From Conoideocrella luteorostrata (Eukaryota > Ascomycota > Sordariomycetes > Hypocreales > Clavicipitaceae): a stretch of DNA of 64,000 nt. Below the pieces are notes generated by a model. That model ran no database searches. It was given only the letters and a program-made list of their open reading frames with translations, and was not told where the DNA came from. Shown here one piece after another: positions 33,432 to 45,676 of the stretch; the stretch's first letter is position 1; each line of letters opens with the position of its first letter. The stretch lies in assembly GCA_032433595.1 (NCBI GenBank), contig JASWJB010000206.1:1-64000 (forward strand), written 5' to 3'. The position numbers and the translations under genes are program-made.

Positions 33432-35268
33432 TGTTAAGACTCGTCTACAAATCAGAGTGTCGATAGGATCAGCAGGAGAGTCGAGTGGTGTATGTTCTAT
33501 CTAGGCTGGAAAGATGACGGCAATGTGTCGTGGCCGGGCTTGGTGGGATGTCCGATCAGACTTCAAGGAAGGCTCGTGGTATAGATTGGGCCGACGCGAA
33601 CACCGATCCATTCAAATCTCGTACCTGTATGCGTCGACGTAGGCAAGAAGATTTTCGCTGCGGTAGTAAATGCCAGTATTCGGCGTGGGTGGCGAGGTCT
33701 GGGGGAGAATGCGGCTATCTGCAATCATAGTGAGTCTTAAATGAATTCTTATTCCCGGGGACTCGTACGTTTTAGCTGCGAATGACAAAGACGGACATGG
33801 TCAAGAGGAAAAAGCCTGGTCTGTTCAAGGCAGCAATACAGAAGTCCCTGATGGGTATTCTGCTAGATGAGACAAGTGAGTTGTCAATACAAAGAAGTCT
33901 GCAATGGGAGGGCTTGGTAGCTGACACCTCATATCACGTGAAAAATAACTTAACCCAAGGCTGACAGGTTCTCTCAGCTCGGCCGCGCAACGTCCTGAAT
34001 GGAGTGAGCCAAATATCAACAACAAGACTGCACTCCTCTGATCCGGCAACCATGGCGCCTAATCCTTCAGGTTAATGCCCGAGCACGCTGGAGGTACGTA
34101 CCCCCTCTGCTAACGCAGCCCATAAAAACTCTAGTTGTCTATGGAGTACTCCGTACTCCGTAGTAGAGTCGGATTACAAGCCCCACATGACGTGGGGTGG
34201 GTGCGTTGGACCGATGGTGTCCCGCATATAGAAGAGCTGAAAGGCTGCATCGCAATGAATGCAAATATGCATCAAGAAGATATCCGTACATTGTCACTTG
34301 CGAACACTGATATAGATGTACCGTATGTATATAAGCATGCCCTACAATATAAGGAGCTTCTTTCCAAAAGACGACTCGGTGGGCGCACTAGCTGTAGGAG
34401 CGAGCCTCTTCACTGTACCCTACCTTGTAGAGTTGAGTAGCGATGGAGAGACACCCACCTACATTAGCCCTGGCTGCCTGGCGCCGGCGCGAGGTCTCCA
34501 TTCTTTCCTTTCAAAACCCCGGCCCTGGCAAGAAGCATATCCCTCTCCCCCTTTGTTTATGTATCTGCACCAGGGCTCCTGAATGGGCCGAATTACTGAC
34601 ACAGGAGTTGTATAGCTCTCGACCTCCATTTTTTAACTACACAGATACGATATTCTGGGCCTAACTTTCCAAGATTCATCACAGCATACGCAGTCTCAGC
34701 TAGGCGTATGCTAGTACATTAACTTAACTATTAAATAGGGAAGAGCTGGTGGGGGTGCCCATGTATTGCATACGCTTTGCACAGGGGTCCAGACATTCTA
34801 CTTAAAGCTTGGATACTTATGCTCAGAGCAGCACACTCCCGCATCATTTTTCGTATTCCATCTAGCACGGAAGACCTAACCTACACTCCCTCCGCGGCCC
34901 TCCGTATGTGCCCTCTTTGTATGTACTTCTTGCAACTATTCTTCCAGAATCCATTGCATGGAAATACCTGAATATTTCGGCAGTAGTCGAAGCCCTGGAT
35001 CATCTGACTGCCGAAGGAGGGAAATATCGTTTACCACCAAGCCTTCCCAAGGATTCTTCAAATCTTTACAATATATCCTGCATCAATTTGGTCAACTGCT
35101 CTTGTTCCTCGCCAGGTGGTTGATAAAGATAAAACTCAGTGATCAATGAGAAGACTCTGCAAAACCTATTCAAAGGACTAATATTCTATGTTGCACACAA
35201 GTAGAAACATGTCAGGCTTCAATCCCACGCAAAAGTTCAATCGCCGACATATGGATCACATTGAGGAA
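33432..35268. other. 1.8-kb intergenic region
   Basis: No supported gene. TACGGAGTA-type words are at 34144-34162. It contains the promoter of the HET gene and is AT-rich after 34600. Confidence 0.4.
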
Positions 35269-36122
35269 TCAGGCAGCCGATGTCTCCCTAACGAGCTCTA
35301 GCAGCATGTAGTCAATCATGTCCTCGTCTTTCTTGAACTCAAGTGGCTGCCCGCCAATCTGCCCATAGTCCACTAAGCTCTCACTTTTGGCATGAAGAAC
35401 GTAAAAGCGAGAGTAGCGCCCAACTGTGACTATTCCGAACATGTCATACCTACCAGCGCTGTCAACATAATCGGCCGCACGCGCCGTTTTCATGTACCCC
35501 TCCAATTGGCCAAGAGCATCTCTCCACGTAGAATCACGAGACTCTTGTTCAGCGCGCTTGTTCTCAATCAGAACAACTTGACGCTCTGTATCGTCCTGTC
35601 GTACTTGGCGGATAATGAAGTCGGCTCTCGTCTTGGTCGAACCAGGCCATGGGCGCGCATTTTGAACAATGGAGTACTGCTCATCATCAAAATACTTGGG
35701 CAGAATATTGTTCCACAGAGCGTCAACAGCATCCTCCAGCGAGTGCTTGGTGAGTTGCTCATAAAGCTTCTTGACGGGCTTCTTATGCATGTACTTTTCC
35801 GAGCACATCCTGAGTCAGTCATCTTAAGCCGCTCAAAGGGGAAGCAACATTGGTGGCTTGGCAACTCACACCGACAACGGGTGCCATCTTGACTGTCTTG
35901 TGTGTCTTGTGTGTCGAAGATATCTTGTGTGTCGAAGATGTCTTGTTTGTTGAGACTATCGAGGCATAGGGCTCTATTTATGCTTATGGGAGTCTCGCTC
36001 AACTCTTCGTATTGACGAAGCGTGGGCTCATGCCGAATACCTGCCGGGCAAGTATCTCCCAACCATCGAATGGCATCGCGGCGCTTAGTGACGACAGCTT
36101 TGCAGAACTCGCTCCTAATCAC
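35269..36122 (-). CDS. hypothetical protein with predicted PD-(D/E)XK nuclease-like fold
   Basis: Model exons are about 36122-35872 and 35809-35269, joined across an intron with donor GTGTGAGT. The true start is unresolved because no in-frame ATG lies at 36122; a further 5' exon ending at CTTTCAG near 36131 is likely. Numbering from the in-frame Met at 35808, the pattern Asp63 (TRADFIIRQ), Glu82-x-Lys84 (VVLIENKR) and Gln101 (LGQLEGYM) is the D...ExK...Q signature of the PD-(D/E)XK superfamily. The N-terminal exon includes ISINRALCLDSLN and a short repeat of QDIFDT. Fungal relatives are mostly uncharacterised. Nuclease activity is inference. Confidence 0.55.
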
Positions 36123-36131
36123 TTGATCATA

Positions 36132-36950
36132 CTGAAAGGGGCACAGTCATCAAGCGCAAACGCGCCATTCTTTGTCACGATTAGCCGCTGGTGGTCTGCT
36201 TGGATAAGGAACTGCTATACATAGAAGACTGTGGCAAAGACGTCGAACTTCGAGGCACGCGCTCGTTTTGGCGCTAATAATCTCATCACCCCCGTCAATA
36301 TGATTAATAGCGGGACCCATATATGGGTCACTAAGCGAAAGCGAAACTGGTAGCCAATGAGAAAATGAGCCAATGACGAAGACTGAGGGAATGGCGCGTC
36401 ATGAAACAAAATTTTGTTCCAGGTGAAAATGACCCAGGCCAAGCGCGAGACTGAGCGGGAACCATGCCGCGGGCGGGTTCCTATTTTAGCTGTTCGTATT
36501 AACTAGGTGTCACCGTCCGGGTGTACCTCGTACTGTGCATGAACTTTTTCAGTAAGCGCCACACTGTGTGGGTTCTTGCCCCTCCTTATCTACGTGTTGC
36601 ACAGTAATCGCATTCATGGGTCTGATTGGATAATACAGGTAGGCATAGATAATTGAATTGATGATGATGATCCAGAGGAGATTTCCTTTGCTCCTAGAGA
36701 AAAGGGGGCGCGCGCTCCACCCTAGCGGTGTGCGCTGATTCTTTAGTCCGAGCGTGCTAGCTAATCTACGCGTGCGTGCCGTGCAACACCACGTAGTGTT
36801 CGCTACATGGCTACGGCAGAATATTTCCTGATAAACAACCAACAACCATCTCTACTTCTGAAAGCGGCTCGTTTGTTCTGCTGGCGGATTTGCCTCGACT
36901 CTTACAGCTCAGCATTCGTTCCCCAATCGTGAGCACTAGGTGATTTGGCT
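36132..36950. other. intergenic, no gene seen
   Basis: About 0.8 kb between divergent genes. A GC-rich block at 36705-36800 resembles the edge of a degraded DNA element, but I find no clear terminal repeat. Confidence 0.3.
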
Positions 36951-39300
36951 ATGAGTCCGCGGGTTCCTTCCTGCGTTCTCTGTGGATGGATTATATGTGA
37001 ATACCCAGAAGTTATTTCCTGGGTCAACCAGTTTCGAGCTTGTCAGTCATCTTCAAAAAGTGGCATGAATGCACTATTTGACTGACAATATCCCAGTGGT
37101 CCCTCATCCTTCTAAATCTATCATCTCTCTAACTGGTGTCGGCGTTCATGATGACATCTCTGCGTCACTCTTTGTTGCACCACGAGACCCAAATGCTCGA
37201 TGGGACGACGCTGGCTTCGACAATCGTGACCCCGATCTGGCTGAGAGCTTCCAGCAAGTTCAGCTTCAAGTGAAGTCTGATGTCATGTTTCATGACTCCT
37301 GCTTTTTACTCCTCAATCGCTTCATGCCTGTGGATCAGTTCGTTCTTGAGAGGTTGTATCAAGTATGCCGCTCATTGCCATACCCTCTCGTCGGCACAAC
37401 ACTGAGCTGGGGCCATGATTATGGGGGACTTGTGCGCATCGATGACGAAAACTACTTCCCATGGGAAGACCGTTATTTTGATCGTGAGTTTAACGCGCCA
37501 GAGCCTCCGTATTCAAGCGACCCGGTTGATGCATCGGAAGCCTTGGAAATTTTAAGAGCAGAGCCAACGTCCCCCCCTAAGACGGTCCGGGTTGAAGCAA
37601 TGTCTTCCAATGACGAGACGACTGGAAAAATTGCGCCGATAGCCCATGATCCCCTATGTGCGCTTCCCACCGAAATCTGTTATTGCATTGCAGCTGAACT
37701 ACCAACCGCAGACTTCTTGAATGCTCGTGTGGCCTCGCGGGCGCTATGGCCCGCCTTCCATAACCAATCATTCTGGAAGACAAGATTCATGCATCCAAGT
37801 AATGAAGGAGATCGTTCTTGGCTTTTTGAAACTAGGGATGCTCCCACGACCACGGACTGGCGCTTTCTATACCATTGTACATGTGACAACAAGATCAGCG
37901 ATACGCTCAGGAATCGGAAGAGAATCTGGCAACTTCTAAGAAGCATTCCACAAGTGTTATATCTTCATTGGTCAGAACTGTCTACATCTGCACCAGAAGA
38001 TTCTACGGCGTGCGTTGTGGCATCAGCGAAACTGCGACCACTGCGTAGGACCGGCAGGGAAGGGTTTGAAGAAGGATGTCGTATAACCCTAACCAGACGA
38101 CTTTCGTTTCCGCAGCACATCTCAACTTTCACGGCGTACCAGGTTCGCTTCTGTGATGGGACTTACATTTCTGGGCTCAAGTTCGTTGATGCAGAAGGCC
38201 ACGCTTATGAAGTGGGATATCGTAGCCCCCTTTACGCGTCATCTACTTTCGATAATACATTGAAGGGATTTGTCGTTGCTGCTGGTGCTCGTGGGCTTCG
38301 ATCTATTCAACTTGTTGGCTCGGACGATGCCACTACAGACTGGCTTGGCGACCCTAGCAAAAGTCCAAAGACGAAACGGTTGATCTCCACCAATCGCAGC
38401 ATAACAGGTGTTGAAGCTGGATTTGATGTAAGTGGAGAACTTTGCTAAGGTTATATTCGGCCACTTTGCTTACTCAAATCCTCCAGGGATGCAAGCTCCT
38501 CTCGTTGGCAACGCTCTCGCTGGCTAAGGGTGAACTCCAATCACAGGAGCAGCAAGACATTCAAGCTTCGGCATTCTGGTATCCGGAGATTCCTGGATCG
38601 GCATTGTACATGAATAGCAGCCCAGTTCTATACATTCCCAGGCTCCTAGAAAGCTATGAACCAATCTTCTGGTCGCACTTTGGTGGGCCAGCTGGCATTC
38701 GTCTTCGTCACCTCACCGGGATTGGTGTCCTCCATGGCGGTGGTGTCGAACAATTTCACTTCTTTTATGACAGCTCATCTGTACCAGCCACTAATCTTAT
38801 CCTCGGACTGCGGCGAGCCAATTCTCGTGCGAAGATGATACACTTCCCAATCGATGGTTCTGGCGGTGAAATGATCGAACAAGTAGATCTGCTATATCTG
38901 CAACCCAAGGTGACCTCCAATGCCGAGGTGGAAGACTCCTTACCTGACCGTGGAGATTTTCTTACCTGCAAGGTAAGCATGCTCGATGGTTCCAATCATG
39001 ATTCATCAAGCTAACCCACTTCTCAAGTTGACTACCAATTGGGGCAGATCGTGCCTTTTCCGCCCGGAGTCGCGGTCGCTGGACAACACCAGACTGTACC
39101 CAGTTCACGTCCAGCCGGGAACAACTATCACCGGATTCTATGCTGAACAGGTACTTATGAACCAGCTTGCCCCGACTGTGCACACAGACCCAGTATGCAT
39201 ATTGGTAATCTCTGTTCACTGACGGTGATAGTAGCATCCGGAGCTAAATTACGGCACAACAATACTTGGCGTGGTTTCGGAGAAGATCTCTTCCAACTAA
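36951..39300 (+). CDS. F-box-containing protein of a fungal-specific family
   Basis: Five exons (36951-37041, 37097-38427, 38487-38972, 39028-39150, 39235-39300) give 698 aa in one frame. The start begins with a Cys-X2-Cys peptide (SCVLCGWIICE) and a W...FRA block, after which LTGVGVHDD and APRDPNARWDDAGFD are typical of this uncharacterised fungal family. An F-box-like segment lies at about residues 213-260 (LCALPTEICYCIAAELPTAD). The remainder is a large domain without a known role. F-box proteins usually recruit substrates to SCF ubiquitin ligases; the substrate here is unknown. The ATG at 37069 would lose the first exon, so I prefer 36951. Confidence 0.7.
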
Positions 39301-39943
39301 GCGTCATGGCTTATGCAGGTCTGAGGGGATCCCTGCCCATGCTTATGCTCAGGTCAGAGCTGGGCCCGGAAAGATATTTGGCAATCAGCGCTCCGCATAC
39401 TAGGATGAATCAAATCTAGCAGAAATTAGCAGGCGTCTATGTCCAGTCCTTCGGCCATTCCCGTGATTCCGGGGTGCGCCCCTGTTTCTCATGCGTGTAC
39501 ATCGTCGGCAAGGGAACTTACTGGTCGAGTCGGTGTCCTGGCCTCGGAACCTCGGTTCAATTTATAATCTTTATACTGGAGCGGGAAGTAGGTCGTGTAA
39601 TGTCAGGATTGACATGGTCACATGTGGGGCCAAGAAAAGTGTTTAGGACATAAAGGGAGATGTGATATTAGTGGGAGGTGAAGATATACGGCTGTCCCCG
39701 CTCCCCATCGTTTTCCACTCGCCACAAGCTCCGATCTTTTCACTGTTAACCATGCGTACGCCAGAAGCCCAACCCCAGAAGACAAGTGCTACAGAATCGC
39801 CAACAAAAATGGGTGGCGAAGAGCCTCTTACCTCGAGAGTATTCTTGACAATATACATTTTTCGAGGAGATGTCGACACGTGGTCCAACTGACATATTCT
39901 CGCCTGCTGGACATCTCCTGACGCCCCCAATATCTTCCGCACT

Positions 39944-40278
39944 GTGTACGTTCAGCGAGGGGAGAAACACCTCAATAACCCCAACCCATCATGGAGGGTG
40001 AAGATGGAATGCATCGAAATCCTGTGGGCAGCGCGCGTTACGTACTTTGGCCACATCAACGGAGGCATGGTGCAGGTCTCGGCAGGCCAAGAGGCGCTAC
40101 CAGCAGATATCATGGCGTCTGTGCCAGTGGCCAATCGGGAGCAGCGGACGGACTGGAACGACCATCATTCCTCGAAGGGCTACAGAAGATCGTGGCCGAG
40201 GGTTTACGGTCGAGCGAGTGGTATGAACTGATTGAAGGGCAGCTCATCGACAAGCTACTGGACAACGCCGTGCTTTGA
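39944..40278 (+). pseudogene. frameshifted gene remnant, family not identified
   Basis: One frame gives YFGHINGGMVQVSAGQEALP to TDWND at about 40160. A second frame, reached by restoring one lost C, continues PSFLEGLQKIVAEGL to IDKLLDNAVL and a stop at 40276-40278. The two halves read as one protein across the break, so this is the C-terminal end of a decayed gene. The region from 39660 contains further weak coding-like sequence (VFLTIYIFRGDVDTWS). I do not recognise the family. Confidence 0.45.
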
Positions 40279-40355
40279 CACTATTCCAGAGCATTCTAGT
40301 TGAGCCATGATACGCCCACACTGAACTCCGAGCGTGATGATCCATGGGGGCTGGC

Positions 40356-40549
40356 TGTAATTCTACAGGGAGGCCAGCTGTAAAGTTACAGATAGCTATA
40401 ATAAATATTACAGCGAAGTCAGGTGTAATACTACAGATAGCTGTAATGTTACAGCTAGCTTCCCTGTAATTTTACACCCACCTCCTCTGTTGTAAGTTTA
40501 CGCCCTAGCTTCTCTGTAATTTTACACGTAGCTTCCCTATAATATTACA
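40356..40549. repeat. array of nine ~12-bp palindromes, ~24-bp period
   Basis: Units matching TGTAA-NN-TTACA begin near 40356, 40379, 40398, 40424, 40442, 40465, 40491, 40515 and 40538. Several are separated by a GCTAGCTTCCC-like spacer. Each unit is dyad-symmetric. There is no coding context. Confidence 0.8.
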
Positions 40550-41150
40550 GCTGGCTTTTGTGCAGAATCACACCTAGGTGAACTGTTGAATGAGTGATTG
40601 TATTGTTCTTGGATTGCGTGGTAGAAGACTTGATAAAACCACCGCGAGAGCTGCTCGTTATTCAACCGGTGGAAGTCATTGCGGCATAGCAAATGTGGAA
40701 AGAATAGGTGGATCGTGAAGCGCGCTTTACCCTCGCAAAGATAAGATGTGGAACATCTTTGAGCCGTGATGTTATAATCCGTAGCCATCCTGTGTTCGCT
40801 GCGCGATCCATGGTCCGATGAACATACGTGCCAATGTTTTGGCAATTCTGAGGTGCTGAATAAACCCGGATCCCATGGATGGCCGCCTCTGGAGAGTCTA
40901 CGAAGCCCAGAATACTGTCAATGTCAGATGAAATGGCAGGACGAGTCTGTTGAGTCGTTCCTACATGAAGACAGGCTTGCTTCGGTTTACCCTGATCTGT
41001 GCAGCCAGAAAATAATTCTTGCTGTTGGTTAGTGCCTAGAAAGTGTGCCTCACTATCCTTGGAAGAGGATAAGAAGTCCTCTTTATCGAGTGTATGGGGT
41101 ATATTAGGAGGGAACATTTGGGCCAGTCCGTAGTGGTTGTAAGACTCCAC
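40537..41150 (-). pseudogene. possible degenerate gene, family unknown
   Basis: An open frame from 41150 (162 codons; polar, Gln/Ser-rich, start MESYNHYGLAQMFPP) appears to continue in another frame as FFPHLLCRNDFHRLNNEQLS to about 40570. The second piece resembles a conserved segment of uncharacterised fungal proteins associated with mobile DNA, but I cannot name it. Treat as a relic at best. Confidence 0.25.
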
Positions 41151-42530
41151 TGCCTCAAGATGTGTTTTTAGAGATTCTTGATGCTTTTGAGTACTCTATC
41201 CCTGAATACCGGCTTAAAACTTCTAGATAAATTTCTGTGGCACATTGTAAGTCTGTCCATCTGGCATCGTAAGTCAGTTCGGTGTGCTCTTCTACATAGG
41301 CCTCCGGACACTATGATCCGATGTCTATCTCAGGCTCCTCGTAAAAAATAACGGCAGAATCCTCCTCTTAAACAAGATCTTAATTAGTGGCATGTTCGCT
41401 GGGTTCGTCAGCCGCGGCCCAAGGCGCAGCAGTAAATGTCACCGTCAGATATATCGTCTCGTCTGCGTCCCTCGGTGTCGGTTGGTGCATTATCCTCGTG
41501 ACTCAACTGCTAATCAACAGATGGAGACGTCGAGGTCAATGCTGCCTGGCGGTTCGTAGGAAGGAGTACTTTGTGGGCGAAAATGATCATCTACTACAGT
41601 GGGTGCCATATGAGGCTTGGACTTGACCAATTTGATCAAGATCAAATGAATTGTCTATAAGAAGAGTCTTTGACCGCTTGCTTAGGTAGTAAGCATCATG
41701 CTTAGGCATCGTCGCCAGGAATTGAATTGCTTGCTTCTTCAGAAATGAACTGTGTCCTTAACGGGAGCGCTGCTGATGCACTATATTGCCAACTCTCTTA
41801 TTTGGTTGTGCTCAGGAAACAGTCCATCAAGCCACTCAACTGACACTAGACCTCGTCGGGTTACCAAATGCAACGAGATGGGGCTCAAGCTCATTCATCC
41901 ATAATTCAGATGGAGTAAACCCACAAGAGACTGTGCGATATCGCATGGACCTAATTTTGTATAACGGAGAGACTCTGGCTAGGTGATTTGTGCTGTAATC
42001 CTGCGCGGAAAGATCAAGGTGCTTGACCTTCGGAACAGATGTGATATCGCGTGAAGTACCATGTGGGACTTGGATCAAGAATAAGTTAGCAGGTGTTCTT
42101 GACTAGCCCAGGATTTACTCACTGAGCGAAGGATGGCTCACTAACGTACGCCTAAGAGTTGCCTAAGCACTCCTGCCTTGACGAGGGTGACTAAAGGCGG
42201 CGACGTAAAATGGTACTTTTCCCGGCACAATACAATAACGACAAATGCTTCAACAGCTCAAAGTTGATGTTGCAAACGCGTGTCGCTGGCAGCGCGATGT
42301 TTTGAGAAGTAACACGTCTTGCATGCTAGATAATGTATATACTTGAAAGCCATTTATCCCGTTATCGACACTCCCCTTATTTTTTTGCCAACACGGCTCA
42401 TCCATAATTTATAATTCATCCGTCATCAAATGAGAATTTTGTACAAACACACAAGTATACAGGAAGTAAAACGGGTATCAATCCTGACTTCTTCGTCCTA
42501 ATGACACAAACTCTGTCGGGTTCTACTGGG
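41151..42530. other. intergenic, no gene seen
   Basis: About 1.4 kb without supported coding sequence. An open frame at 41786-41986 and its antisense have no recognisable feature. Confidence 0.4.
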
Positions 42531-43695
42531 CTATTCCTCGTCTTCGTTGTCGTCGTCGTTACCCCAGCGAGATTCGTCCTTATCCTCAGGAGAGGAAGAC
42601 CCGGGACGGCGACCGTTTCTGCCAGGCCTGCCGGCTTTACCAGTCCTGCCAGTTCTGCCGGTTGTGCCGGTTCCACCATTCGTGTTGGTTGTGTTTCTCC
42701 CGTCGGGAACAGGACCAGCGCTCATGGCGGTGTTGACAAAGTCGTAGCCAATGTCAAACGTAACTCCGTTCTCTTTAGAGCCACCGGGTTGATCTACGGA
42801 TTGAACTGCAGGGGGCATAATATGTCAGCTTGCAAAGGATCCAGTGATCTTTGACTTGGGAAAGGTACCACTTACACCAACCGGAGGTGGCTTCAGGATG
42901 AGGACCAACCAGGGCAACCCACCCCTTACCAAGGGGCGTCAATGAAGCAGCGACATCGCCGTTCTGGGCATATCGGCCCAGCACGGTGCTGTTGTCGCTC
43001 AGGCCTTCGATGGCGGCACCGTCCTGGAAAAACAGCCACTGCGTGTCGGTAGCTTGCGCGCTGAAACGATTTGTTTTTGATCGAAAGTTCCAGTTTATTT
43101 GGATAACTGCGTTGTCGGTGCTTGTGACCTGTGCGTTCTCCGACTTTCTCTCGTTAACGGCATTGACTCCCGGGGGTAGGAACCCGAATCCCTCGTTGGG
43201 GCCGGCGAGGTAAGCCCCGAGACAGAAGCCAAAATATCGGCCGCCGTTATTGATGAAGTCGCGGAGTTCCGGTCCATGGCCCTCTAGCTCACGAAATGCT
43301 TGTGTCTGATCTGCACACGAGAGAAGTTAGCGTAGTTCTTTGTGCGACGCAGGCCCGGCCTCAGCTTGTGCTGGTTGCGGCCATCTATGTGGCCTTGCTC
43401 TATCTTCATGCAAAACTAAACGGACTGGCGTACCTGGACCGCCGGGCTGCGCGTAGGCGGCGGCTTTGCTCAAAGTCTCTGCGCTAATCTGCGTGTCCTC
43501 CTTTGGGCCTACGTATGTGACAGCGAAGTTTTGCGGCGAGCCCTCAAGAAGCTTGGCCACAGCCTCAGAGCAGCCTTTGCAGGCAGAATCTCCGCGATAC
43601 ACTAGCGCCAGAGGCCGGCTCGAGTTGGTGTCTGCCACGGCAGTCAAGGCAGTCAATGCCAGACTTGAGACGGTAAACAGCAGTGACGGATACAT
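42531..43695 (-). CDS. secreted BPL_N (glutamine-amidotransferase-like) protein with collagen-like tail
   Basis: Exons 43695-43434, 43310-42876 and 42805-42531 give 323 aa. A signal peptide (about residues 1-21, FTVSSLALTALTAVA) precedes the BPL_N fold: LALVYRGDSACKGC, AYAQPGGPG, and the nucleophile-elbow-like GRYFGFCLGAYLAG with a Cys. Then comes GFLPPG and the conserved end WVALVGPHPEATSGW. Such fungal proteins are extracellular and of unknown reaction; the Cys in GFCLGAY corresponds to the class I amidotransferase nucleophile. The last about 60 residues are unusual: Gly-X-Y-like triplets (GRTGRTGKAGRPGRNG) followed by an acidic tail (DDDNEDEE). Both introns join in phase. Confidence 0.8.
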
Positions 43696-45529
43696 TGTTT
43701 CGGCTTGTTGAATCTGGTTGCTTGTCGTTGGTTGATGCCCTCAGCCAGGCAGTCTCTAAAACAACAACAAAGTCCTGCTTCTTGTTTATAACACTTTGGC
43801 GCCCCTTTTTCGAACAGAACATCCTGTTCATGATGAAACCCACGGTCCATCCAATGATCATGTCGAGCAGCCCATCAGGTTGCGAATCAGATGTTGACTA
43901 TTAGGTGATGCGCCCACGATGCGCCCACGGCTTTGCCCCGCCTTGCATGACATGAAGCGCCTAGCCAGCGCAGGAACCAATTGATGGCCGAGCGCTAATG
44001 CGGGCGTTGGGTGAAACGCAGGTGCCAGAGGAATTCCTGTGAGGATAATAATTGCAGGATCGTCGCCAGGAATACCGTGCAGCAGGTTTGCTGACCGCGG
44101 AAGCTGCCGGTCGCCCCTGAATCGACCTGTTTGCTGGGAACGAAACGAAACGGACAATGGAAGTTGAAACGGCGCCATTTCCCCTGACATGTGCGATACT
44201 ACCAAGCGTTGATAGGCTAGATTTGATCGGATTGTGATATTACTGGTCCCTTGTGCCTCGTGGCGCCCTAAGCATGGGGTAAGCTTATGCCCTCCCGTGC
44301 CGTCTCTGGCGGCGAGATCCTTGGCCAGTACGGAGTAGATGAGTGAGCGAAATTGACGCTACGATGTTTACCGCCTGCAACGCAAAAGATGGGATCTCCA
44401 AAGTTCGATTTAGACTTGGACTAGTTAGTCTGAACTAAATTCCGGCACCTTTGGTCTGAAACGCAATACCGCCTTCCGATTTGGCCATGCCGTCCATCTT
44501 CCTCCGGCTTCACTCTTGTCTCTTCGGCATGTCTGACTGCTAGCGTCGGGGTTTTGGGGTCTCACCACTGATGAACTCCGAAATTTCGCATCGAGAAACG
44601 TACATTGGACGCTCGACAGCAATTCCGACTAGACTTCGGTGCTGTCTCCTCACGAATACACGGGTAGTGCGCACGGTGTATGGGTAAGAGCTCTGGAGCT
44701 TAAAAGCCACCCATGGTGGACGCTCATTCGCTTCGGCGAACAAAATACACCGTAGCACTGATGAAATAGTCCGCAGCACCGTGAGAGGAGCTACTTCTAC
44801 GGATTGTTTCCGCTCCCCTAAGCCGGCTGCATGGATTGACTGCATCGAGACAAGATCGGCTACTACACGCAGGAACCCGAATGCGAGGGGATTTGTGTCC
44901 TCCCAAGTCATGACCACAACAGAACTCCCTCCACCAGAGCAGCTCGCCAGCATCAGGCAGCTTGCAACGTGCACCATTGCCTTTCCGCTGCCTGCCAACG
45001 AGTGCAAATCGGTCCGAGCCAAGGTCCATATCAAGCGCCTAACGTGGGCCCTACGTTTCACAAGTAATAACCTGTCAGCCTGTGTATTTGTGAGCCAGGC
45101 CAGGGAGCTCATACGGGGCGCTTCGCCGTCTTTCAATAGTGCAAGGTTACAGCTTTTGATATCAAGGCATCGACGATTATCAGTACCTGCTGCCCCCGTT
45201 CCAAGCTGCCTCCCGACTTTGTGAGTTGTGATAGTTCTGTGCCAATTTAACAGGGCTCCAGTGGGCGCCAGTAACTCTGAGTAATTTTGCATCGATTTTA
45301 CCATACGAAACGTTTCGGAATTACTGGGAACCCACCGTATGTCTGTAGGTCATCACCAACGAGTGTCGTTGCTGCTGGCCTGATGGCTAAAATGGCGGTC
45401 TAACTCCATATACTGCGAGAATAAAACGCCCCAGGCCGCAAGAGAACCTCACTTATAAAATACAACAGGAAACAAGAGACGAAAGCCGTATTGTTAATCT
45501 TAACTGCGAATAGGCAAAGCTTTACAGAC
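43696..45529. other. 1.8-kb region without a supported gene
   Basis: A 254-codon open frame on the minus strand (45304-44540) and a 147-codon frame opposite (44781-45224) are both present, but neither has a recognisable domain. A real orphan gene cannot be excluded. A TACGGAGTA word is at 44329-44337. Confidence 0.3.
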
Positions 45530-45551
45530 TACGGAGTACCTAGCAGGCACA

Positions 45552-45676
45552 CGCCTGACACATTAATCGAGACGTCAGGGCCCACACTATCACGAGCCTG
45601 ACAGATTAATCGAGACACTGGGGCCTGCTAACGCACTCTGCCTCTGCCATGGACGTCTCGATTAATTTGTCGACGC
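45552..45676. promoter_or_regulatory. three copies of a ~23-bp motif upstream of a GST gene
   Basis: Core ATTAATCGAGAC occurs at about 45562 and 45604 on the plus strand and at about 45653-45664 on the minus strand, each preceded by GACA and two of them followed by GTC. The outer copies are inverted relative to each other. The block ends about 265 bp before the GST ATG. It could be an operator cluster or a small inverted-repeat element. Confidence 0.5.

Noticed and set aside
36705..36800. Possible end of a DNA transposon
   Set aside because: GC-rich block without a matching inverted terminal repeat or target duplication.
41786..41986. Copia polyprotein fragment (SELW-like phrase on the antisense)
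   Set aside because: A single short phrase without neighbouring integrase or reverse-transcriptase motifs.
44540..45304. 254-codon open frame on the minus strand
   Set aside because: Long enough to notice, but the opposite strand is also open over 147 codons and neither shows a motif. Kept only as a note in the region entry.
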